Shown here: positions 46,683 through 55,845 of the stretch, piece by piece
Numbering within the stretch: position 1 is the first letter of the stretch
Layout of the letters: the number at the start of each line of letters is the position of its first letter
Assembly (NCBI GenBank): GCA_017948555.1
Contig: JAFMYY010000008.1
Span: 1-64,000 of the forward strand
DNA length: 64,000 nt
Direction of reading: 5' to 3'
Source: Cesiribacteraceae bacterium YIM B00369
GTDB lineage: Bacteria > Bacteroidota > Bacteroidia > Cytophagales > Cyclobacteriaceae
Position numbers and translations under genes: made by a program
Notes under the pieces: generated by a model
The model's database searches: none
Told to the model about the DNA's origin: nothing
Seen by the model: the letters and a program-made list of their open reading frames with translations, nothing else

Positions 46683-46786
46683 GATTTTCATTTGTATTAA
46701 TATCAGACAAAATTTTTTTTGAGCAAGATAAAGCTTGTTGTTATAATTATGCTATATTTCCTTTTTAATATTATAGCATTATTGTT

Positions 46787-47599
46787 ATGGCAAATCAAGC
46801 AGGTGAGCAGGTAAAAACCAGGTATGGGTTTGTTTATTGTTTATTTACAGATCATCAACAGGATAAAACACTCATACTGCTTCATGGTAATTCGTCATCC
46901 GGTAATTTCTGGAAGCCTTTGGTAGAGAGCCACCTCCGGAAGGCTTTTAATTTTTTAGTTTTCGATCTGCCGGGGCATGGGCAGTCACCTGTACCGGAAG
47001 ATCCTTCCGGCACGTACAGTTTTCCCGCCTATTCAGATTTACTGGTTGAAATAATCAGCCATTATGATGTAAAAAATTATGTTCTTTTTGGCCACTCTTT
47101 AGGAGGTCATGTTATTCTGGAATCGCTGGAGCGTTTAGGTGGTTGTAAGGGAGTTGTTTTAATGGGGACTCCACCATTAACCATTCCTCCACAGCTGGAA
47201 ATGGCTTTTAACATGAGTCCGCAGTTTATCAGTTTTATGCAGTCCGGATCAGACAGGGATGTAATTGAGCAAACTTTTAAAAGTATGCTTCCTGAAGAAA
47301 AGGAGGATCTTGCAGGTTTATTATTTGAAGATTACTTTAAAACTGATCCCCGGGCACGGGACTTTCTTAACCGGAATATTCATCAGGGTAAATTTATTGA
47401 CGAGCTGAAAGTGCTGAAACAAACAAAGGTGCCTGTTTGTCTGGTTGTTTCAGAAAATGACCAAATGGTTAATTCATCTTACTTCAAAAACTTCCTGCCG
47501 GACCAGGAGTTAAATTGTATTTCCGGGGCCGGACATTATGCACCACTTGAAAAGCCTGAGATTTTTGCTGAGCTGATTCTTAAAAAGTTTGTTGCTTAA
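46787..47599 (+). CDS. Alpha/beta hydrolase, RsbQ-like in size and context
   Basis: This encodes 270 residues with the alpha/beta fold: oxyanion motif LLHGNSSSG, nucleophile Ser104 in FGHSLGGH, the acid in SENDQMV and His in GAGHYAPLE, so the triad is intact. There is no signal peptide. Bacillus RsbQ, a 269-residue hydrolase, switches on the energy-stress phosphatase RsbP by working on an unknown ligand, and KAI2/D14 are related receptors. Here the hydrolase sits 15 bp before a giant sensor kinase, so a ligand-receptor role is a strong alternative to a plain esterase. Confidence 0.88.
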   Translation: MANQAGEQVKTRYGFVYCLFTDHQQDKTLILLHGNSSSGNFWKPLVESHLRKAFNFLVFDLPGHGQSPVPEDPSGTYSFPAYSDLLVEIISHYDVKNYVLFGHSLGGHVILESLERLGGCKGVVLMGTPPLTIPPQLEMAFNMSPQFISFMQSGSDRDVIEQTFKSMLPEEKEDLAGLLFEDYFKTDPRARDFLNRNIHQGKFIDELKVLKQTKVPVCLVVSENDQMVNSSYFKNFLPDQELNCISGAGHYAPLEKPEIFAELILKKFVA

Positions 47600-47614
47600 A
47601 TATTTGGGTACATT

Positions 47615-50600
47615 ATGCAGGAAACCGTTCTTCATAGCGATTCTGCAGGCCCCCTGTTTCCCGAAGCAGGAGGGTACTCCGCTCTTTTGGCAGAGCAGTC
47701 CTTTACAGGCAGGGATGGTGAAATTCATGAGCTGAAAAAATGGGTTAAAAGGTTTCCAAAACAGGATTCTCTTATGCTTCTTGTGGAAGGAAAAGGTGGT
47801 GTAGGTAAAACAGCCCTTATAAACCGGCTGATATCTGAACTGTATGAGCAGTCAGACTTTTGCCTGTATGGAAAGTTCCACAACGCACCCTCGAAGGTAC
47901 CTTTTCTTGCCATCAGGCAATGTATGCACCACTGGCTGGATCAGCTCCTGATACTTAAAGACGAAACATACGAAAAATTAAAGCATAAGGTAAGGGAAGC
48001 TGTCCACCCGAATGAAAAGGTTCTTACTTCCGTTTTTGAAGAACTTGAAATTCTGTTCGGGAAGAGCAACCCTTTAGCTGATGATTTGAAGCCAGACCCA
48101 CTAAAGCTTCGCCAGCGCTTTACTTTTTACTTTTATACACTTCTGAAGGCAATTTATGAGAGTGGTTTCAGGACTATTCTTTTTTTAGATGATCTGCAGT
48201 GGGCAGACCATGCCACCCTGCATCTGATCCATGACCTGCTGAACACCTATAAAGCACCGGGCTTGCTGATCATTGGAGCTTTCAGGCCGCTGTCCGGAGA
48301 AAGAAACAGGGGACTGATTCAAAAATTGCAGGGACTCAAAGCAGTTAAAAATCTTTTTCTTAAGCCTTTGCCGGAAGTTGAGCTGGCCGCATTTTTACCT
48401 CCAGCATGGAAGCTTAGCGAAAATGAACAAAAAGCTTTTCTTGAATACCTGATTCATGAAAGTGGTGGCTACCCCTTCGATGTTTTACACATACTGAATT
48501 ATATAGCACGGGAAAAATTAATTGAAGCCACAACTGCTGACTGCCATCAGGTTCGCTGGAGTCAGCTTCCGCATTTTAACCGGGACCAGAATGCCACTTC
48601 TTTAATTTTGCAGGAGATAAAGGGGCTAAGTCTGTTAAGCTCAAAACTATTGCAGCTGGCTTCCTGTCTGGGCTTTTATTTTTCCTGTGAGCGGTTAAAG
48701 CAATTATCCGGGTTAAATAAGGCTACTTTCCGGGAAGGCCTGGATGAGCTGACCCGGCGAAAAATAGTTATAACGCAGGAAGAAGTATGTTACTTTGTCC
48801 ATGACCATTTTTACACTGCAGCACAAGAATTGTTACAAGCTGACGACAGGAAAAGGATTCATGCTGAAATAGCCCGTTTTTTAATAAATTCAGGTGCTTT
48901 GGATATGCAACACCCCGGTTTTCTTGAATGCATTAACCACCTTAACCTTGCAGGAGTAAAAAACGGCCTTTTGCAGGAGGGAGCTTTGGCTGTGGTAAAT
49001 CTTACCGCCGCCAGGCTGGCCCAGAGGAAATCAGCTTTTGATAAAAGTTTAGAGTATTTTAAAATTGCCGGACAATACCTTTCCAGCTTGCCCGGCGAAG
49101 GTGAAATTGAACTTCCGGGATTTGTGCCAAAGTACGACTGGCTCCCCGAACCACTGGTTTTCAGGAAGCTGTTTAACATCTGTAAACTGGGAGTGGCTGA
49201 GGGAGAGTTTCTTGTACAGAATTTTATTTTGGCCGACCAGACGCTGAATTATATTTTTGACCAGGTGGAAGACAGGATGATGCGTTTGAAAGGCTATACC
49301 ATAAAAATGAAAATTTGTATAGCATGCCTTAATTTAAAGGAAGTGCCTTTTAAATTTAAGGACGGTATGGGTATTATTGAAGCCCTGCTCCTGGAATATG
49401 GAATAAAACTGCCGCAAAGCAAAAAAGATTTTGAGGAACAAATGGAGGCGGCTTACCTGGAGCTTGTTGAAAAACTTCCCACGGGAGACATTGGCCCGCT
49501 GGAGTACAGGGAGATTTCCGGGGATCAGGAATTCCATGATTTTATTCACCTGGTGGTTCATTCTCTGCCAATTATATTTTTTGTCAACATAGAAAAATCC
49601 AAATATCTGGCAGTTAAAAGTATGCTTCTTTGCATGGACAAAGGTTTTACCCCAAGTACACCTTCTCTTTTTGCCTCCAGTATATGGACCATAGCCACTA
49701 CAGGCAATGATTATGAACTTGCCTATAAGCTGGGGCAGTTAGGTTTAAAAATGGTGGAAAGGGAGCCTTATAAGGTCTACAGGCATTCGGTTTATCATCT
49801 TGCCACGCTTAATTTCTATAACTGGAAAAATCATTACCGGGAATCATCTGCCAGGCTGGATGAAGCAGTAAAGATTTCACTTGGAATAGGTGACCTTAAT
49901 TATGCTATCTTCTGCTTTACCAATGCACGGATCATTGATATAATAAGGGGAGTGCCTTTAAACCAGCTTATGCTGGAAAGCCATAAATCCCGGAGAGAGT
50001 TTCTGAATATAAATTTTATCAGCAGAAGCCACCAGGCATTTGTTTCCTATATGACAGGCAAAAAGCAGGGCCTGAAGGAAGGCAGGTTTACATTCAGTAA
50101 CAGGTTTAAGCAGCAGGTACAGGAGAACCAAAACGGGCTATACCATTTTAGTTTTGTTAAAGAGCTATTGTATCTGCATGCCGGCTTATATCCTGAAGCA
50201 ATGGAGGCAGGAAGTAGCTGTGAAAAACACAGGAGCCTGTATGAAGCTTTTCCGGTGGGTGTGGAGCACGATTTTTATTATTGCCTGATTCTCGTTTCGC
50301 TGGCAGAAGAAGGGGGTGAGCTGAGCATGGAATCGCGGGCTCACATAAGCAAACGGCTTGAAGGGCTGAGGACACTTGCTTCTATGGGCTCAGGTAACTA
50401 TTTACACAAACAAAAAATACTGGAAGCAGAGCTGGCGAAGTTTCAGCCCGCCTGTGGGCAATGTGTTTTGCTTTATGAAGAAGCGATAGAAGAAGCTCTC
50501 AGGCAGGAATTCATCCACTTTGCTGCTTTGGCGGCCGAACGTTGCGGAGATTACCTGCTTAAGAGGAAAAGGCAGAGGTCGGCAGAGACTTTTCTGGTGG

Positions 50601-51892
50601 ATGCTTACAACTATTACGAAAAGTGGGGGGCAGGTGCCAAAACTGAGCAGCTTGTTCAAAAATATCCTGAAGTTTCCTTCGGAAAGCTGCAACATACCTT
50701 TCTTCCTGAACAAGCGGCCGGAAATGGAAAGGAAACTCTTAGCCGGGATCTTGTACAGTCGGCCATAAACCTTTCTCAGGAACTGTATGTAAGCGATCTG
50801 ATCAGCCGGGTTTTACATATCAGCCTCGGGCAGACAAATGCAAAACAGGCAAGTTTTCTGCTCAAACAGCAGTTTAGCTGGCAGGTGGTGGCAAGGCTGG
50901 ATGAAGAGGGTTTAAGTATGCTTCATCAAAGTATACCTGCAGGTTCTGTAATCTCCCCGCATAAAACATTTTACGACTGCCTTAAGCTTAACGAAATTTG
51001 CTATGTGCCCGGGTTAACCGACCGCCATGAGTTATACGATGTGGATTATTTTAAAAATAAGGCAGTTCATTCTATTATGGTGATTCCTTTTGAAAGACAT
51101 CAGGAAACGCTGGGGCTGATTTACCTTGAAAATTTCGATACTGAACTGGTTGAAAAGAACAACCTGCTTCCCTGGTTTGAATTGCTTCGTACCCAGACAG
51201 GAATTGCCCTTTCAAATGCCCGCCTGTTTGAAAACCAGGTTAAGCTGAATGAGGAACTGCGCAGACAGGAAGAAAAAAGAATTCTGGCTGTTGTGGAAAC
51301 ACAGGAAAAAGAAAGAAAACGCGTGGCAGCTGAGCTTCACGACCACCTCGGGCAAATGCTTTCCCTTACTAAATTAAACCTTTCCCGGTTAGAAGATTCA
51401 CTGGAAGGGCAGTTTAAGCTTTATGAGGAGACCTGCAGCCTGCTGGATGAAAGCTGCAGTGAATTACGCAGGATTGCCCATGATATGATGCCGCCCGATT
51501 TTACCGCTAAAAGTCTGGAAGTAACACTGGACAATCTTTTCCGGGGGTATTTGCTGGCTGCAGGTTTAAAGTATAATTTTTATCAGCATCAGTTACCGGT
51601 GGAAATTCCGGTTGCTGTAAAGTTTAATATTTACCGGATAGCACAGGAAATAATTCATAATGTAATCAAACATGCAAATGCCCGAAAGGTAACTATTGAA
51701 CTTTCTGTTGAAGATAATCAGCTGCACATGATGATAGAAGATGACGGGAAAGGCTTTGATACCTGTTTTAAGACCGATGGTTTAGGTTTAAAAAGTCTTT
51801 ATACCAGGGCCAGCCTGCTTAATGGTCATTTAGAAATAGATTCAGGTATTAACCGGGGTTCTGTGTTTGACGTTTATATTCCACTCCCATGA
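47615..51892 (+). CDS. Giant AAA/STAND ATPase-GAF-histidine kinase
   Basis: This encodes 1425 residues. An AAA/STAND ATPase at about 30-330 has Walker A EGKGGVGKTALI and Walker B ILFLDDLQWAD. A long helical TPR-like region follows (about 430-1010). A GAF domain spans about 1060-1200 (SIMVIPF, GLIYLEN). A HisKA_3/HATPase kinase closes it with His1242 (AAELHDHLGQML) and EDDGKGFD. Related proteins usually carry an extra N-terminal Ser/Thr kinase domain, absent here. The design suggests signal-driven assembly followed by phosphorylation of the LuxR regulator, whose gene overlaps by 4 bp. No transmembrane helix was seen. Confidence 0.9.
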   Translation: MQETVLHSDSAGPLFPEAGGYSALLAEQSFTGRDGEIHELKKWVKRFPKQDSLMLLVEGKGGVGKTALINRLISELYEQSDFCLYGKFHNAPSKVPFLAIRQCMHHWLDQLLILKDETYEKLKHKVREAVHPNEKVLTSVFEELEILFGKSNPLADDLKPDPLKLRQRFTFYFYTLLKAIYESGFRTILFLDDLQWADHATLHLIHDLLNTYKAPGLLIIGAFRPLSGERNRGLIQKLQGLKAVKNLFLKPLPEVELAAFLPPAWKLSENEQKAFLEYLIHESGGYPFDVLHILNYIAREKLIEATTADCHQVRWSQLPHFNRDQNATSLILQEIKGLSLLSSKLLQLASCLGFYFSCERLKQLSGLNKATFREGLDELTRRKIVITQEEVCYFVHDHFYTAAQELLQADDRKRIHAEIARFLINSGALDMQHPGFLECINHLNLAGVKNGLLQEGALAVVNLTAARLAQRKSAFDKSLEYFKIAGQYLSSLPGEGEIELPGFVPKYDWLPEPLVFRKLFNICKLGVAEGEFLVQNFILADQTLNYIFDQVEDRMMRLKGYTIKMKICIACLNLKEVPFKFKDGMGIIEALLLEYGIKLPQSKKDFEEQMEAAYLELVEKLPTGDIGPLEYREISGDQEFHDFIHLVVHSLPIIFFVNIEKSKYLAVKSMLLCMDKGFTPSTPSLFASSIWTIATTGNDYELAYKLGQLGLKMVEREPYKVYRHSVYHLATLNFYNWKNHYRESSARLDEAVKISLGIGDLNYAIFCFTNARIIDIIRGVPLNQLMLESHKSRREFLNINFISRSHQAFVSYMTGKKQGLKEGRFTFSNRFKQQVQENQNGLYHFSFVKELLYLHAGLYPEAMEAGSSCEKHRSLYEAFPVGVEHDFYYCLILVSLAEEGGELSMESRAHISKRLEGLRTLASMGSGNYLHKQKILEAELAKFQPACGQCVLLYEEAIEEALRQEFIHFAALAAERCGDYLLKRKRQRSAETFLVDAYNYYEKWGAGAKTEQLVQKYPEVSFGKLQHTFLPEQAAGNGKETLSRDLVQSAINLSQELYVSDLISRVLHISLGQTNAKQASFLLKQQFSWQVVARLDEEGLSMLHQSIPAGSVISPHKTFYDCLKLNEICYVPGLTDRHELYDVDYFKNKAVHSIMVIPFERHQETLGLIYLENFDTELVEKNNLLPWFELLRTQTGIALSNARLFENQVKLNEELRRQEEKRILAVVETQEKERKRVAAELHDHLGQMLSLTKLNLSRLEDSLEGQFKLYEETCSLLDESCSELRRIAHDMMPPDFTAKSLEVTLDNLFRGYLLAAGLKYNFYQHQLPVEIPVAVKFNIYRIAQEIIHNVIKHANARKVTIELSVEDNQLHMMIEDDGKGFDTCFKTDGLGLKSLYTRASLLNGHLEIDSGINRGSVFDVYIPLP

Positions 51893-52548
51893 AAAAAAAG
51901 ATAAAAATTGTTTTAGCCGACGATCATCAGATGTTCCTTGACGGGCTTTATTCCCTGCTTAGCCAGATGGAGCAGGTAGAGATTATGGCTACTGCTAACA
52001 ACGGAAAACAGTTGCTGGACAGGTTGAGGAGGAACCCCGACTGCGATGTTGCTGTGCTGGATATGCACATGGAAATTATGGATGGAATTGAAACAGCCCG
52101 CCAGATCAGGAAGGAGTTTTCCCATATCCGCGTTATAGGCTTAACCATGGAGAATGACCCTGGCAGTATCAGGGAAATGCTTGATGCCGGAGCTTCAGGC
52201 TACATATTAAAAAATACCGGAAAAACAGAGCTGGAAATGGCACTGGAACGTGTGGCTGCCGGAGAATTTTACCTTAGCCAGGCGGCAGGCAGCCAGCTTG
52301 CCCGCGAAATGCTTCATAACCGGCAACAAAAAGCAGAAAGTAAAGAAAATGGCCCTGGTCTGCTGACAGAGCGCGAAATTGAAGTGCTTAAAATGATTGC
52401 TGAAGAAATGACCAATCAGGAGGTTGCCGAAAAACTATTTATAAGCCCCAAAACTGTGGAAACTCACCGCAAAAACCTGATGAAGAAGATAGGTGTCAAC
52501 AATACCCTGGGGATTTATAAGTTCGCAGTAAAACACAAGCTGATTTAG
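51889..52548 (+). CDS. NarL/LuxR family response regulator
   Basis: This encodes 219 residues. The receiver domain (about 1-120) has phosphoacceptor Asp58 (AVLDMHMEIMDG) and Lys in YILKNTGK. The C-terminal LuxR helix-turn-helix (about 150-215) contains LTEREIEVLKMIAEEMTNQE and KTVETHRKNLMKKIG. HisKA_3 kinases such as the upstream gene almost always pair with this type, and the start overlaps the kinase stop (ATGA). It is the DNA-binding output of the hydrolase-kinase operon. Confidence 0.95.
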   Translation: MKKKIKIVLADDHQMFLDGLYSLLSQMEQVEIMATANNGKQLLDRLRRNPDCDVAVLDMHMEIMDGIETARQIRKEFSHIRVIGLTMENDPGSIREMLDAGASGYILKNTGKTELEMALERVAAGEFYLSQAAGSQLAREMLHNRQQKAESKENGPGLLTEREIEVLKMIAEEMTNQEVAEKLFISPKTVETHRKNLMKKIGVNNTLGIYKFAVKHKLI

Positions 52549-52587
52549 ATTGAAATCCCGGTCTTTGATTTTACATAACCGGCCGGG

Positions 52588-52626
52588 GCACAGCATGGGA
52601 GAAGCTGTGCACGCTTGTATTTTTTG
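52588..52626 (+). terminator. Probable terminator of the hydrolase-kinase operon
   Basis: GCACAGC (52588-52594) pairs with GCTGTGC (52604-52610). A T run follows 8 bases later. Confidence 0.6.
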
Positions 52627-53083
52627 GTATTTTCTTATCTGAGCGAAGTGTTAAACTTTCAGCAGGATTTAACTAAACCTGTTTAGGCATTCTGCTAAAT
52701 CTGAGCAATTGCCTTATCCACCTTTTTGCCCTGAAAATCAACAGGACTGGTGGTGTTCCTGCTGTTTCCGCCATACTTTATTTCCGTTCTCCGGATATTT
52801 CATTCCGCTGCTCTGTACCTGTTCTACCCTTGTGGAGGTACTTTAAAATACCTTGAATACGGTAGATAAACACCTGCCGCAGTGTATTTCCCTGCCTGTT
52901 AAATTTGGCCAACTTTGTATTGTAAGATTTTGAAAAACAGCAATCATCTCCCGGAAAAAAGAGAGTCTTCAATCTGAGAATTAAAGTTGATAAGTCCTTT
53001 TATCTCTGTGAGAAATCTGGTGAAAAATCTATAACAACTACTACTAAACCATTTTATACAACCATTCTAATTTATTAACTCTC
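52627..53083. other. Intergenic region with a nested inverted repeat
   Basis: At 52661-52696, AGCAG/CTGCT encloses CTAAAC/GTTTAG, a nested structure that could be an RNA hairpin or an operator. The rest of the region shows no gene. A minus-strand open frame at 52778-52972 is not protein-like. Confidence 0.4.
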
Positions 53084-53656
53084 ATGAAAAAAATTATTTT
53101 CTTTTTTGCCCTTTTAACAGCTGCATTTTCAACTGGAGCTTATGCCCAGTACCAGAAAGGAGATATCCTGATAAATGCAGGAATTTCAGCAGGCACATTC
53201 GGTTATGGCTATGGTCTTTATGGTAGCTCCAGTGGCTTTTTACCTCTTACAGTTAATGCGGAGTATAGTCTAAACGAATTGTTTGCAGTCGGGCCTTATG
53301 CCGGAATTTATACACGCTCTTATAAATATGCAGGTTATAAAGACCGCTTTACTGCTTTATCTTTTGGAGGAAGGGGAACAGTACATGCCAGTAACCTCCT
53401 GAATGAACACCTTGAACTAAGCATAGATCCGGAGAAATTAGACTTCTATGCAACTGTTATAATGGGATTTGAAAGCCGCTCCTGGAACTTCGATGCAGCC
53501 TATGAAGGAAACCCCTATTACGCTAATGAGGTGTATTTTGATTTTGGTACTATTGTGGGTGTGCGCTACAATTTCAATCCAAAATACAGCGCTTTCTTTG
53601 AGCTTGGCCGCGGTACCTTTGGTATTGGTACCCTTGGGGTATCCGGTAAGTTTTAA
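53084..53656 (+). CDS. Outer-membrane beta-barrel protein
   Basis: This encodes 190 residues with a signal peptide (FFFALLTAAFSTGAYAQ). The mature chain alternates short amphipathic strands with Gly/Tyr-rich turns (ISAGTFGYGYGLYG, FAVGPYAGIYT, GRGTFGIGTLG) and ends in Phe, the C-terminal signature of barrel proteins inserted by the BAM complex. It is a small eight-strand OmpA/OmpW-like barrel by pattern, with unknown cargo. It has 535 bp of upstream space and no operon partner in front. Confidence 0.75.
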   Translation: MKKIIFFFALLTAAFSTGAYAQYQKGDILINAGISAGTFGYGYGLYGSSSGFLPLTVNAEYSLNELFAVGPYAGIYTRSYKYAGYKDRFTALSFGGRGTVHASNLLNEHLELSIDPEKLDFYATVIMGFESRSWNFDAAYEGNPYYANEVYFDFGTIVGVRYNFNPKYSAFFELGRGTFGIGTLGVSGKF

Positions 53657-53769
53657 ATAAGGCAGCCGGCTGTAAACGCAGACACTCCTCTTTACCCGGG
53701 AGCCGGCGAGACAGGTATCAGCAATCGTTTTAAGCTTAGCCAAATCCCACTAACTTAACCTTTACAAAT

Positions 53770-54222
53770 ATGGACCCATTTATTCAGGCCGGAATGCTTT
53801 TTACTCCCATTTATCAGGATGATTATAGTAAGGTGAGTATCTCTGAAAATAATTACTGCATCTTCCAGTGCTATTATCAGCACCCTGACAGCAAAGAGCT
53901 GCTCAGGCCTTCCATGGAATTTATCCTGACGCTGGCAAAAGACTGGTCAGCAGGCGCCATTGCTGTTTTTTACATGCTGGAAGTGGAGGAAGGAGAGCTG
54001 CTGCCTTCCGAGGATATTACGTGGGTCAGAAAAGATGTAATTCCGCAACTTGCCGACGCAGGTATCCGGTTCCTGGCTTACGTATCGCAAAATAATCTTT
54101 TCCGGCAGTTTAGTCATGATAATTTACCCGGGTCATTTCCCGGCAGGAGCCTTAGCTTAAGAATTTTCCAGGACAGGCAGGATGCTTTGCTGTGGCTGGG
54201 GCAGGTCCGGCAGGCAATTTAG
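53770..54222 (+). CDS. Hypothetical protein, perhaps STAS/SpoIIAA-like
   Basis: This encodes 150 residues with no signal peptide. The alternation of predicted strands and helices and the closing LRIFQDRQDALLWLGQVRQAI resemble the small SpoIIAA-like or STAS/SEC14 proteins of Bacteroidota, which often end with a similar helix after an acidic Asp pair. The nucleotide-binding or phospho-Ser residues of those families are not obvious, so the call is tentative. If right, it would be another anti-anti-sigma-type protein near the stressosome region. Confidence 0.55.
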   Translation: MDPFIQAGMLFTPIYQDDYSKVSISENNYCIFQCYYQHPDSKELLRPSMEFILTLAKDWSAGAIAVFYMLEVEEGELLPSEDITWVRKDVIPQLADAGIRFLAYVSQNNLFRQFSHDNLPGSFPGRSLSLRIFQDRQDALLWLGQVRQAI

Positions 54223-54388
54223 TATACAATTAAGAGAAGAGTACTTTTTAAAATATTAAACCACCTGGTATTCAAGAATGTCCGGACAGATATTATTTCC
54301 AAAGCAGGAAGCTGATTCTGTAATGAGGCTGCCGGGCTTTTTAAACAAACAAATCAGAATTTTTAATAACAATCACAACAACACAACA

Positions 54389-55147
54389 ATGAAAAGATTA
54401 AAATTCCCCGTTTTTTTACTGGCCATGCTTTTTTCTGTGGCTGCCTGTACGGAAGATGAAGTAACTCCTGACGGAGGCGCAAACAGCGATGATGATATCA
54501 AAACGAGGCTTAGCCTTTTTGAAAGGGAGCTTCTGGTTGGAACACCTGCTGCCATGGAAAGTTCTGAAGACTTATATGCTGTAATGGCTGTAGGTTATGT
54601 AAATTCAATCAATACCTTCAATGAATTTGATGCATTCTTTTATCCTCCGGAAGGAGCAAAAAAGACCAATAGTCCTATACGGGCATCTAATGCAAGGATT
54701 GCAGCTTCTTATACGGTTTACGAATGGTCTTACCAGGGTGAGTCAGTGGCTTACCAGTTCTCTGAACAATCCGGAAAAAATGTTTTCGAGATTTTCATTA
54801 AGGAACAGGGGCAGAAGGATTATCTGAGATTTTATTATGCAGAAGAAGCTGCAGATGGCAAAACAGGAACCTTTAAAGTTTTTGATATAGAAGGTGAAGA
54901 TCCATCTGTTGCAGCTTTAATCTGGACATGGGAGATTTTAGAAAACGATTCGTTTAAGTTTATTTTTTCCTCCACAGAAGGTGAATTCCGTTATGAGGTG
55001 ATATCCAATAAAGATAAGTCAGGTAATATAAAACAGTATTACGGGAATGAACTTGGTACAGAAATTTTCTGGGATGCCGCAGGTAACGGAAACTGGAAAA
55101 GCTACCAGGAAGGTGAGGAGCCTGAGGAAGGTGAGTGGACAGTGTAA
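54389..55147 (+). CDS. Lipoprotein of unknown function
   Basis: The start at 54389 gives 252 residues with lipobox VAAC in LLAMLFSVAACTEDE. An upstream ATG at 54278 would place 37 residues ahead of the signal. The mature chain begins with an acidic linker (TEDEVTPDGGANSDDD) and continues with beta-rich sequence ending in a second acidic stretch (EGEEPEEGEWTV). The family is not recognised. It has its own terminator and no operon partners. Confidence 0.75.
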   Translation: MKRLKFPVFLLAMLFSVAACTEDEVTPDGGANSDDDIKTRLSLFERELLVGTPAAMESSEDLYAVMAVGYVNSINTFNEFDAFFYPPEGAKKTNSPIRASNARIAASYTVYEWSYQGESVAYQFSEQSGKNVFEIFIKEQGQKDYLRFYYAEEAADGKTGTFKVFDIEGEDPSVAALIWTWEILENDSFKFIFSSTEGEFRYEVISNKDKSGNIKQYYGNELGTEIFWDAAGNGNWKSYQEGEEPEEGEWTV

Positions 55148-55182
55148 TGTTAACTAATTCCCTATTACACTTAGGTTTTAGA

Positions 55183-55216
55183 AGAATCCTGCCTCTTTCA
55201 GGGCGGGATTCTTTTT
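55183..55216 (+). terminator. Rho-independent terminator
   Basis: AGAATCCTGCC (55183-55193) pairs with GGCGGGATTCT (55202-55212), with one G-T pair, followed by Ts. Confidence 0.88.
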
Positions 55217-55342
55217 GCTGCTGCCGGAAAAAAGCTTTCGGTTAATGCCTTTGAAAGATTTTTGTTTAGTCTTTTTACAGTCCTGTTTTCTTTATTTAGC
55301 TTGGCTTTAACAATAAGCCGGCAAAAATTAAACTTGATTTTC

Positions 55343-55789
55343 ATGCCCATGATCAGACTATACAGCAAAACAGACAAAGAGGCACTGATGGAAGTTTTCC
55401 GCCTCAATACCCCAACGTATTTTCATCCGGAAGAGGAGAAGGATTTCTGTTACTACCTCGACAACCATTCAGGGGATTACTATGTGGCAGAAGATTCTGA
55501 CTTAATTGTTGGTTCAGGCGGAATCAATTACGCAGGCGATGGAAAGTCAGCCAGATTATCGTGGGATATGATTCGCCCTGCTGCTCAAAACAAAGGGTTT
55601 GGAAGTTTCCTGACCCGTTACAGGATTGATCTGGTTAAGCAGAGGCCCGAAGTTGAAGTACTTACTGTAAGAACAACTCAGCTGGTGTTTCCATTTTACC
55701 GGAAATTTGGTTTTGAGCTGATTAAAACAGAAAAAGACTATTGGGCCGCCGGATTTGATCTGTACCATATGGAAATGGTGATCAGGTGA
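55343..55789 (+). CDS. GNAT family N-acetyltransferase
   Basis: The start at 55343 gives 148 residues (MPMIRLYSKTDKEALMEVF). A TTG at 55262 would add a hydrophobic lead atypical of the family, and 55349 is equally possible. Features are VGSGGINY (beta4), SWDMIRPAAQNKGFGSFLTR with the acetyl-CoA pyrophosphate loop (QNKGFG), and VRTTQLVFPFYRKFGFELIK. The substrate is not predictable. Confidence 0.88.
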   Translation: MPMIRLYSKTDKEALMEVFRLNTPTYFHPEEEKDFCYYLDNHSGDYYVAEDSDLIVGSGGINYAGDGKSARLSWDMIRPAAQNKGFGSFLTRYRIDLVKQRPEVEVLTVRTTQLVFPFYRKFGFELIKTEKDYWAAGFDLYHMEMVIR

Positions 55790-55845
55790 AAAAAATCCGG
55801 AACCAAAGCAAATGTTTTTTTCGATAAAAGTTATACATTTCAGTC

